The notes under the pieces: generated by a model | Database searches by the model: none | Told to the model about the DNA's origin: nothing | What the model saw: only the letters and a program-made list of their open reading frames with translations | Source of the DNA: Pseudomonas thivervalensis | Lineage (GTDB): Bacteria; Pseudomonadota; Gammaproteobacteria; Pseudomonadales; Pseudomonadaceae | Assembly: GCF_001269655.1 (NCBI RefSeq) | Contig: NZ_LHVE01000013.1 | Coordinates: 124,001-188,000, forward strand | DNA: 64,000 bases | Direction of reading: 5' to 3' | Part shown: positions 35,289 through 41,700 of the stretch, in pieces | Layout of the letters: every line of letters begins with the position of its first letter | How positions within the stretch are numbered: position 1 is the first letter of the stretch | Position numbers and translations under genes: made by a program

Positions 35289-35819
35289 CTAGACTCCCCA
35301 GCCGCCGGCAACCAGTTGCCAGTAGACGCTGTTCAAAGTGCCGATCAGGATCGCAATCGAATAAGGAAAGGGTTTGCCGGCCACTTCGTCCGACGTCGGC
35401 GCCAGGTAGGACTGGGCTCGCACCATCAACCAGTAGCGTCCCAGGGTCTGGAGCAGTTGGCCGCGGGCCAAGACAATCAGGAAACCGCACACACCGCCGG
35501 CGATCAGGCTGAACAGCGCCGCCCACAGTGCGTAGTGAAAAGGCAGGAAGCTGCCGACCATGGTCATCAGCTTGACGTCACCGGCGGCCATGCCACCCAC
35601 CGCGTACATGGGCAGGAACAACCCGAAACAGATCAGCATGCCCAGCAGGCCGTCGCCCAAGCCACCGATCCCGCCGGTATAAACCTGGCCGGCCAACCCC
35701 AGGGCAAGGCCCACCAGGACCAGCGTATTGGGGATGCGATGGCGACGCAGGTCGCTCACCACCGCCACACCCAGCAGTCCTACCAGCAGTACCGTCGACA
35801 CCAGCAATTCCATGGACAT
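35289..35819 (-). CDS. tadV: Tad prepilin peptidase (TadV/CpaA)
   Basis: The start at 35819 (MSMELLVSTVLL) is preceded by GGGAG at good spacing; a Met two codons later is also possible. This 176-residue polytopic aspartic peptidase has its two active-site Asp in VVSDLRRHRIPNTL and GMAAGDVKLMTMVG, the A24A family pattern. It cleaves Flp and the TadE-like proteins after the Gly of the leader. It lies 26 bases after the second flp gene and is followed by the AAA ATPase gene. Confidence 0.93.
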   Translation of the reverse strand: MSMELLVSTVLLVGLLGVAVVSDLRRHRIPNTLVLVGLALGLAGQVYTGGIGGLGDGLLGMLICFGLFLPMYAVGGMAAGDVKLMTMVGSFLPFHYALWAALFSLIAGGVCGFLIVLARGQLLQTLGRYWLMVRAQSYLAPTSDEVAGKPFPYSIAILIGTLNSVYWQLVAGGWGV

Positions 35820-35845
35820 GATGCGTCTCCCTAGTGTGGTTATCG

Positions 35846-36040
35846 TTAGCAGGCGACGTTGCCATTGGCGGCTTGGCACAGCGCCCGGATCTTGGTATCC
35901 ACGACGCCGCCCAGGAGGACGAATGCCGCCGCTACCAACACCGTGATCAAGCCACCCGCCACCGCGTATTCAACGATGGTCAGGCCGTTTTCATCTTTGG
36001 CGAACTTGCCGATCGAAGTTCTGATTGTCTGGAGAGTCAT
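35846..36040 (-). CDS. flp: Flp pilin, promoter-distal copy
   Basis: This is a 64-residue prepilin (MTLQTIRTSIGKFAKDENG | LTIVEYAVAGG...). The leader ends in Gly and the mature part has Glu-Tyr at +5/+6, the Flp signature. A hydrophobic helix (LITVLVAAAFVLLGG) follows, with a short tail containing two Cys (RALCQAANGNVAC) that could form a disulfide. Compared with the other copy, 8 of 64 residues differ. The ribosome site GAGGT is identical in the two copies. It is the major subunit of the Flp pilus. Confidence 0.96.
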   Translation of the reverse strand: MTLQTIRTSIGKFAKDENGLTIVEYAVAGGLITVLVAAAFVLLGGVVDTKIRALCQAANGNVAC

Positions 36041-36195
36041 TTCGGATACCTCACGCTGAGAAGAAGTACTGCTACGAACTTGATTGAGGGGACAGCGCGA
36101 AGTCCATTTGATGGATTGGTTGTACTCACTGCAAAAGAGTCGCAAACGTTATTCCTTGAGAGTCACCGTGTCCCCTGCACTGCAAGTGGCGGCTG

Positions 36196-36390
36196 TCAGC
36201 AGGCCACGTTGCCGTTGACCGCCTGGCACAGCGCACGGATCTTGGTGTTCACCGCACCGCCCAGCAGCACAAACGCGGCAGCCACCAATACGGTGATCAA
36301 CCCACCGGCCACGGCGTATTCCACAATGGTCAGGCCGTCTTCATCTTTGGCGAACTTCAGTACCGAAGCCTTGATTGTTTGAAGAGTCAT
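36196..36390 (-). CDS. flp: Flp pilin, promoter-proximal copy
   Basis: This 64-residue prepilin is nearly the same as the following copy: MTLQTIKASVLKFAKDEDG | LTIVEYAVAGG, helix LITVLVAAAFVLLGG, tail RALCQAVNGNVAC. Most differences are in the leader, which is removed. Only V/A, D/N and A/V changes affect the mature pilin. The start at 36390 has GAGGTG upstream. It is the first gene of the minus-strand Tad operon. The 155-base gap to the second copy has no clear terminator, so both are probably on one transcript. Confidence 0.96.
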   Translation of the reverse strand: MTLQTIKASVLKFAKDEDGLTIVEYAVAGGLITVLVAAAFVLLGGAVNTKIRALCQAVNGNVAC

Positions 36391-36422
36391 TTCGCACACC
36401 TCATTGGGGTTGTTTTCTCAAG

Positions 36423-36445
36423 AGGCAGTACATTGCGAACTGCCT
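36423..36445. promoter_or_regulatory. Inverted repeat upstream of the Flp pilin genes
   Basis: AGGCAGT - 9 bases - ACTGCCT, perfect 7-bp arms, 33 to 55 bases before the flp start. It could be an operator for the neighbouring AraC protein or a 5' UTR hairpin. The 249-base divergent gap also has the related stretches TTAGGAGGATTTTGC and CTAGGATTTTTTTGC at about 36479-36514, a possible direct repeat. Both uses are inference. Confidence 0.4.
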
Positions 36446-36690
36446 GATGCAACCCTAGTCAGCGGGTGGTCATTGCCGTTAGGAGGATTTTGCACATCGC
36501 TAGGATTTTTTTGCGCCGGATGGGAGAGGCTCCGGAAGGAGAAATCCCCCCTGCATCAGTCAGAAACAGGCGTTCCGCGAGGGGATGACGCTAAGGAACT
36601 GGATTTTTATTAAAAATTATTCGGCGAAGTGATAGCACAGTGACAATACTGCTAGCTAAAGGGCAGAAAGAACCTGTGAGTAGTCGTCCT

Positions 36691-37560
36691 ATGGCACCCA
36701 ATCCGACTGGAAAGCCAAAGCTGTTATGGTTCGATCTGACACATGATCGGTCCAGCCAGGAGCTCATCTCCCAGTTCCTGGACACCTGCGACTGCACGCT
36801 GGCAAAAAACGCCATGCTGCCCAGCGCGGAGCAGGTCGACATGATCTGCATCCATTTCGACCGCCCGGACACGCCGGGCCTGCGACGCCTGTTGGAAATC
36901 AAGCGGACCGTTCCTGGCACCCCCATCACCATGTTCACCGTGCAGCATTCAGAGGAACTGGCGGTGTGGGCGATGCGCTCCAGCGTCTGGGAATACATGG
37001 TGCTGCCCCTGTCGGTCGCCGAGCGAAAGCGCTACCTCACGGCCGTGGCCCAGCTGTGCGAGCTGCGCCGCAATGCCAGTGGCCGGGGAAGAACCTCGCA
37101 GATCGACCACTCCCCGACCCTTCCGGACAGCATTCGCCTGACCTCCGGGCACCAGAAACACCAGGCCCTCAGCCACATCATGCTGTACATCGACCAGCAT
37201 TTTCGCGACAGCATCGATCAGCGCGACCTCGCCAAGCGCTGCGGCATGACCACGTTTCGCTTCAGCCGGGTGTTCAAGGAAGCCAATGGGCTCGGCTTCA
37301 CCGACTACGTGCTGAACAAACGCATGAGCTTCGCCAAGGAACTGCTCGACAACAGCCAGATGCCGATCACCAGCATCGGCTATGAGGCCGGCTTCAAGGA
37401 CCCGTCCTACTTCGCCCGCGCCTTCAAGCAGTACGCCAGTTGCACGCCCAGCGAGTACCGTCTCGCGTACCAGATGCGCAGCGCGAGTCCTGCACCGGAG
37501 CCTCCGGATGAGGCGGCCTTGGAAGCGATTGAGCATCTGGTGCACAGCCTTGAGGGTTGA
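36691..37560 (+). CDS. AraC family regulator with a degenerate receiver-like N-terminal domain
   Basis: I use the ATG at 36691 (MAPNPTGKPKLLWFDL), giving 289 residues; in-frame GTG codons at 36640 and 36676 are alternatives. The N-terminal 110 residues follow the receiver pattern, but the phosphorylated Asp aligns with His (VDMICIHFDRPDTPGL) and the conserved Lys-Pro is Leu-Pro (YMVLPLS). The domain is therefore probably not phosphorylated. The C-terminal AraC domain is intact, with HIMLYIDQHFRDSIDQRDLAKRCGMTTFRFSRVFKEANGLGFTDYVLNKRM and PITSIGYEAGFKDPSYFARAFKQYASCTPSEYR. It is divergent from the flp-tad operon, which it may regulate (inference). Confidence 0.88.
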   Translation: MAPNPTGKPKLLWFDLTHDRSSQELISQFLDTCDCTLAKNAMLPSAEQVDMICIHFDRPDTPGLRRLLEIKRTVPGTPITMFTVQHSEELAVWAMRSSVWEYMVLPLSVAERKRYLTAVAQLCELRRNASGRGRTSQIDHSPTLPDSIRLTSGHQKHQALSHIMLYIDQHFRDSIDQRDLAKRCGMTTFRFSRVFKEANGLGFTDYVLNKRMSFAKELLDNSQMPITSIGYEAGFKDPSYFARAFKQYASCTPSEYRLAYQMRSASPAPEPPDEAALEAIEHLVHSLEG

Positions 37561-37569
37561 TATTCAGGC

Positions 37570-38001
37570 TCACGGGGCGAGTTTTCTTCTCTCGATAGGG
37601 ATGGACAGGACGATGCTGGTGCGCGTCTCGCCGTACGCGTTGATTTTCGCAATGATGTCCTCGATCTCAGCCATGGACCTGGCATAGATCCGGATCAGAT
37701 AGGAGTCGTTACCCGTGATGTGCAGGCACTCGACGACTTCGGGTATGTCGGTGAGCGTCGCGATCAATTTGGCTTTTGCCGGCTTGAGTGTCGTGATACC
37801 GACGACAGCCGATATGCCGTAGCCCAGTTTGGTGGGATCCAACTGAGCGCAATAGCCCTTGATGACCCCGGCGTCTTCAAGTTTGCGCAACCTGTCATTG
37901 GTGGCAGGAATGGAAAGACCCGCGTGCTTGGAAAGCTCTGTGATAGAAATGCGACCACAGTCCTGTACCTTACCCAGGATTTTGACGTCTATACGATCCA
38001 T
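37570..38001 (-). CDS. Lrp/AsnC family transcriptional regulator
   Basis: This 143-residue protein has an N-terminal helix-turn-helix (MDRIDVKILGKVQDCGRISITELSKHAGLSIPATNDRLRKLEDAGVIKGY) and a C-terminal RAM ligand domain (TDIPEVVECLHITGNDSYLIRIYARSMAEIEDIIAKI). Lrp-type proteins sense amino acids and often control amino acid pathways and LysE-type exporters. It is divergent from the yczE-like gene with a 198-base gap containing a perfect 12-bp inverted repeat 29 bases upstream of its start. The six-gene cassette it heads codes for amino-acid-type enzymes and a LysE exporter, so local control is likely. Confidence 0.93.
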   Translation of the reverse strand: MDRIDVKILGKVQDCGRISITELSKHAGLSIPATNDRLRKLEDAGVIKGYCAQLDPTKLGYGISAVVGITTLKPAKAKLIATLTDIPEVVECLHITGNDSYLIRIYARSMAEIEDIIAKINAYGETRTSIVLSIPIERRKLAP

Positions 38002-38029
38002 GTGCGTTTTCCCCGGTTAAAAGTATAAA

Positions 38030-38061
38030 TTTTAATGAAAAGCCCGCATTTTTCATTAAAA
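38030..38061. promoter_or_regulatory. Perfect inverted repeat, candidate Lrp-type operator
   Basis: TTTTAATGAAAA (38030-38041), 7 bases, then TTTTCATTAAAA (38050-38061, preceded by an extra T), giving fully complementary 12-bp arms. It is AT-rich, as Lrp/AsnC sites usually are. It lies in the divergent gap between the Lrp gene and the yczE-like gene, close to the Lrp start, where it could mediate autorepression and control of the cassette. Function is inference. Confidence 0.65.
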
Positions 38062-38199
38062 AAAGCATGCACCAAAATAAAGCAGCGCGCTAGTCTATTT
38101 CCAGCCTGAAAAACCTGAAAAGAATCCGGGCAATCAATAGCCCTGCTCTTTCGCGTGACGCACTCATAATAAAATATTCTCTCCAGGGATGGTGTTCGC

Positions 38200-38913
38200 A
38201 TGGAAGATGAAAAGAAAAAGTGTGGAAAAAAGCCTCACCCGTTGATTCAGCACATTGGCACGCAAGTCCTAAGTCTCCGACACTTCAAGAAAGATCAGTT
38301 ACTGATGTACCTGATGGGCGTCAGTTTCTTTTCGCTGGGCGCCAAGTGTTTCATCATCAGTCAACTGGGCACCGATCCGTTAGACGTCTTGATCATCTCG
38401 ATCGATAAGATACTTATGCTCGGCATGGGTGTTTGTTCGGCGATCGTGTCGCTGTTCTTCCTGACCTGGTGGATGCTCTGGAACAAAAAATACCCGCCGA
38501 TAAGCCCCTTCATTACCACGACCCTGACCGGGCTATTGATTGATCTGTGGTCGTGGCTGGGGCTTGGAGAGTACTTGATCGTCAGAATGAATGAGTATGC
38601 GTTATTGGCCTCGGGGCTGATGTTATGTGCCTATTCATCCGCATTGATCATCATGAGCGGTATTGGCATCAGGATCATGGACCTGGTGGTATTGACCATG
38701 GTATCCAAATGGAACTGGTCATTCACCAAAGCCAAAATGATCATTGAAATCGGCATCTTTTCCAGCGGTTGGCTTTTAGGCGGGCCCTTTGGTATAGGAA
38801 CGATTGCATTCCTGCTGGTGATCGGCCCGCTTATTCAACCTTTCATGGATATGAATGCCAAGCGCTTTGCACTCAAGAACTATGGGTTGACGAGTGCTTC
38901 ATCCGCTTACTAA
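38200..38913 (+). CDS. YczE/YitT-like integral membrane protein
   Basis: This 237-residue protein has a basic N-terminal tail and five to six membrane helices. The segment FFSLGAKCFIISQLGTDPLDVLIISI resembles the YczE-family motif around GTxPxDVL. FITTTLTGLLIDLW, GIGIRIMDLVVLTMVSKWNWSFTKAKMIIEIGIF and LLGGPFGIGTIAFLLVIGPLIQ match the rest of that family. In Bacillus, YczE has been linked to lipopeptide/polyketide production without a known mechanism. AGGGATGG precedes the ATG. Base composition is lower than in the neighbours: one line (38581-38640) has 28 G+C of 60. It is probably a transporter or channel of the cassette. Confidence 0.8.
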   Translation: MEDEKKKCGKKPHPLIQHIGTQVLSLRHFKKDQLLMYLMGVSFFSLGAKCFIISQLGTDPLDVLIISIDKILMLGMGVCSAIVSLFFLTWWMLWNKKYPPISPFITTTLTGLLIDLWSWLGLGEYLIVRMNEYALLASGLMLCAYSSALIIMSGIGIRIMDLVVLTMVSKWNWSFTKAKMIIEIGIFSSGWLLGGPFGIGTIAFLLVIGPLIQPFMDMNAKRFALKNYGLTSASSAY

Positions 38914-38929
38914 TAACCAATAAAGACGA

Positions 38930-38991
38930 CTGCCCTGCAGGGCAGCAGGATTGTTTCGCCTCGATTTTTTAAACCGATGCCATTGATGGCA
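38930..38991. promoter_or_regulatory. Two perfect inverted repeats between the yczE-like and radical SAM genes
   Basis: CTGCCCTGCAGGGCAG at 38930-38945 is a 16-base palindrome. TGCCAT-TG-ATGGCA at 38978-38991 has 6-bp arms. Both lie in the 101-base gap before the radical SAM gene, whose GAGGAG site is at 39003-39008. They could be operators or RNA hairpins that adjust downstream expression. There is no T tract, so neither is an ordinary terminator. Confidence 0.45.
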
Positions 38992-39014
38992 ACTTCCGTG
39001 ATGAGGAGTGAAAG

Positions 39015-40499
39015 ATGGACACCACAAAAAATAAAAACTGGACCTTGGAAAGCAGCCCGGCAAAACTGGAAGAAATACTTCCCGGGGGCGCCGTGAAGTG
39101 TCATCTTTCCCCGCGCAATTGTGTCATACAGGAGGGCAAGGTCGGTTTTTGCAAAGTGCGCGGAAACCGAGGCGGCAGGCTCGTTACATTGAACTACGGC
39201 AAGGGCGTCCACAGCACGGAAGAGACGATTGAAACCGAAGCCGTTTTCCACTTTGCCCCCGGCGAGCGGATTCTGTCCCTGGGCAATATCGGCTGCATGC
39301 TCAACTGCGGTTACTGTCACAACTGGAAGACATCGCAGGCCAAGTACGTCACCGACAAGGACGTTTACTACTACACCCCCGAGCAGGTAGTGGAAACCGC
39401 ACTCAAACACGGCATACGGGTCATTTCCTGGACCTATAACGATCCCGTCGTCTGGCATGAATTCATCCTCGACACGGCAAAGCTGGCCAAGGAAGCAGGC
39501 CTGATCAACCTCTATAAATCGGCGTTCTTCATCAGTGAAGAGGCCATTGATGAATTATTGCCGGTCATCGATATCTTCTCGATTTCGCTCAAATCCATCT
39601 CCCCGGAGTACTACCGCAAGGTCACCACCGGCTGGGTAGAGCCCGTCCTGGCGGGTATCAAGAAAGTCTATGACGCCGGCAAATACGTCGAAGTCAGTAC
39701 CTTGATGGTGACTGACATCAGCGATGACGAAGAGACAGCCCGGAAAATCAGTCAGTGGGTCCTGGATGAACTGGGTCCGAACGTACCGCTGCACTTCGTC
39801 AGGTTTCACCCCGATTACAAAATGAGCAACAGCATCCGTACCCCTGTGGACAGGTTACTGAAGGCTCGGGACGTGGCGCGGAGCATGGGCGTCGAGCACG
39901 TCTACCTGGGTAACGTGAATGATGTCGAAGGGACCAATACCAGTTGCAACCACTGTAACGCCCTGCTCGTCACCCGCTATGGCTTGAACGCTGAAATCAT
40001 CGGACTGGACAGCAAGGGCTGCTGCTCTCAATGCGGGCACGATGCGCATTTCAAATTGCTCGGTGAACACCAGGCATACGCCCCTGTCGAGCTGCGCGAG
40101 GACGCATTGAGCGCATATGAGAAGCGCAAGTTCGAATGGCACGGGGACATCGTGTCGCTGCACGCCCAAGTGCTGAATACCGAGGACTTCGAACAGACGG
40201 TCTACCTGCGACGCAACTATACGGACGGGCATAACAGCGGGTGGAAATCACTGACCTTGCGGCCCCATGAAAGCTATCGATTCATCATTGCCAAGGCGCG
40301 CATCGATGAAACCGGCCCTGAGGTCTGGCTCCCCCACGGCGTGAACTCGAACCTTCATGAAGTCTTCGACAGGGCTCACTTCCCGACAGAGTCGATTGAA
40401 GAGATTGGCATTTCGCAAAATGACATCACCCCAACCGTCGGTTACGAGGGCAAGCAGAACATGTATGAACAGGTCATCAAACTGGTCAGCCAAGCATGA
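39015..40499 (+). CDS. Radical SAM enzyme, AmmeMemoRadiSam/PFL-activase-like, with C-terminal extension
   Basis: This 494-residue protein binds a 4Fe-4S cluster through C94-x3-C98-x2-C101 (GCMLNCGYCHNW). An N-terminal Cys set, C29/C36/C46, lies in KCHLSPRNCVIQEGKVGFCKVRGN, the pattern of AmmeMemoRadiSam radical SAM proteins. A second Cys set, C311/C314 and C336/C337/C340, follows the barrel and may bind zinc or another cluster. Residues about 355-494 form an extension I do not recognise, rich in aromatic residues. The AMMECR1 and Memo partners of the known system are not in the window. GAGGAG precedes the start, and the stop overlaps the next PLP gene as ATGA, so the two are coupled. The reaction is unknown. 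Confidence 0.85.
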   Translation: MDTTKNKNWTLESSPAKLEEILPGGAVKCHLSPRNCVIQEGKVGFCKVRGNRGGRLVTLNYGKGVHSTEETIETEAVFHFAPGERILSLGNIGCMLNCGYCHNWKTSQAKYVTDKDVYYYTPEQVVETALKHGIRVISWTYNDPVVWHEFILDTAKLAKEAGLINLYKSAFFISEEAIDELLPVIDIFSISLKSISPEYYRKVTTGWVEPVLAGIKKVYDAGKYVEVSTLMVTDISDDEETARKISQWVLDELGPNVPLHFVRFHPDYKMSNSIRTPVDRLLKARDVARSMGVEHVYLGNVNDVEGTNTSCNHCNALLVTRYGLNAEIIGLDSKGCCSQCGHDAHFKLLGEHQAYAPVELREDALSAYEKRKFEWHGDIVSLHAQVLNTEDFEQTVYLRRNYTDGHNSGWKSLTLRPHESYRFIIAKARIDETGPEVWLPHGVNSNLHEVFDRAHFPTESIEEIGISQNDITPTVGYEGKQNMYEQVIKLVSQA

Positions 40500-41641
40500 A
40501 GGCATCTACTGAAATACTTCATATCAAGGTGGATGACCGGGACGCTCACCCTTCGGTAACGCCTATTTATCAGTGCAGTGCGTTCAACGCGGACTCGGCC
40601 TTCTTCTACTCAAGGAAAGCCAACCCCAATGTGACTGAATTGGAGCAGGTCGTCGCGTCCCTGGAGGGCAGCGAATATGCCCTGGCCTACAGCACCGGGA
40701 TGAGCGCGATCTATATGGTGTTGGAACTATTGAAGCCGGGCGCTTCGCTGGTCATCAACAAATACATTTATGGCTGCTCCTATAAATTGTTCCAGCGCTA
40801 TGCGGCACGTATCGGCGCACACCTGACGATTCTGGATCTCACCACCGCAGAGGGGTTGAAGGCCTTGCCGGCGAATGTCGACATGGTCATTTTCGAAACG
40901 CCGACCAATCCGTTTTTGAAAGACATCGATATCCACGCGGTCAGCAGGGCCGTCAAACAGAACAACCCGCAGGCCCTGGTGGTCGTGGACAATACCTGGG
41001 CCACACCAATATTCCAGAAACCGTTGAATTTTGGTGCGGACATTTCCCTGTACAGCGCAACCAAATACTTCTCTGGACACAGCGATGTCATGGGCGGCCT
41101 GGTGCTGGTCAACAACGAGACGATTTACAACCGTCTCCTTGAGGGCCGCTTTTATTCAGGCACGATACTGACGCCCAATAGCGCCTGGTTGCTGCGCAGG
41201 AGCATGCAGACGTTCAACCTGCGCATGGAAAAGCACAGCCAGACGACAGCAAGCATGCTCAATTATCTGCGTGAGTTGCCTTTCATCGAGCATGTCTATT
41301 ACCCACGCATCGATGGCAAGCAATTGACCGGCTATGGCGGCATTGTGTTTGTTGATATTCGGCCGGACCTGGTGCCCTTTTACAAAACATTCACCAGCGC
41401 GCTCAAATGGTTTGGCACGGGCACCGGAATGGCCTGCGTGACTTCGATGGTCGCCCAGCCCTTCAGTGGCAGCCATGCCTCGATGACGGATCAGGAAAAA
41501 GCTGACATGGGCATCGAGAAAGGCCTGGTTCGATTGTGCTTTGGCCTGGAGGACCTGGAAGACCTCAAGGAGGACCTGCTACAGGCATTCGAAACCATGG
41601 AAAGCAAGGTCGACCAGAAAAGCGCTCTCGATCCTGCGTAA
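40496..41641 (+). CDS. Cys/Met metabolism PLP enzyme (cystathionine gamma-synthase/lyase fold)
   Basis: This 381-residue fold-type I PLP enzyme has the Cys/Met family start TPIYQCSAF and YSRKANPNVTELE. It also has the substrate-phosphate segment YSTGMSAI, VVVDNTWATP with Asp165 to pyridine N, and the Schiff-base Lys K190 in YSATKYFSGHSDVMGG. SMVAQPFSGSH and KGLVRLCFGLEDLEDLKEDL end it. Family members catalyse beta- or gamma-elimination or replacement on Cys, homocysteine or O-acyl-homoserine substrates. This one is divergent enough that I would not assign metB, metC or metZ. The overlap with the radical SAM gene indicates that the two act in one pathway. Confidence 0.88.
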   Translation: MKASTEILHIKVDDRDAHPSVTPIYQCSAFNADSAFFYSRKANPNVTELEQVVASLEGSEYALAYSTGMSAIYMVLELLKPGASLVINKYIYGCSYKLFQRYAARIGAHLTILDLTTAEGLKALPANVDMVIFETPTNPFLKDIDIHAVSRAVKQNNPQALVVVDNTWATPIFQKPLNFGADISLYSATKYFSGHSDVMGGLVLVNNETIYNRLLEGRFYSGTILTPNSAWLLRRSMQTFNLRMEKHSQTTASMLNYLRELPFIEHVYYPRIDGKQLTGYGGIVFVDIRPDLVPFYKTFTSALKWFGTGTGMACVTSMVAQPFSGSHASMTDQEKADMGIEKGLVRLCFGLEDLEDLKEDLLQAFETMESKVDQKSALDPA

Positions 41642-41655
41642 CAGTGTCATCACGA

Positions 41656-41688
41656 GCAACGAGCCTTCACTGGCTCGTTGCTTTTTTT
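41656..41688 (+). terminator. Intra-operon terminator or attenuator before the aminotransferase gene
   Basis: GCAACGAGCC - TTCACT - GGCTCGTTGC with a perfect 10-bp stem is followed by seven T residues. It lies 14 bases after the stop of the PLP gene and only 12 bases before the GTG start of the aminotransferase. A perfect intrinsic terminator here would reduce or condition transcription of the last gene. Confidence 0.9.
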
Positions 41689-41700
41689 ATGGAGAAAAAA

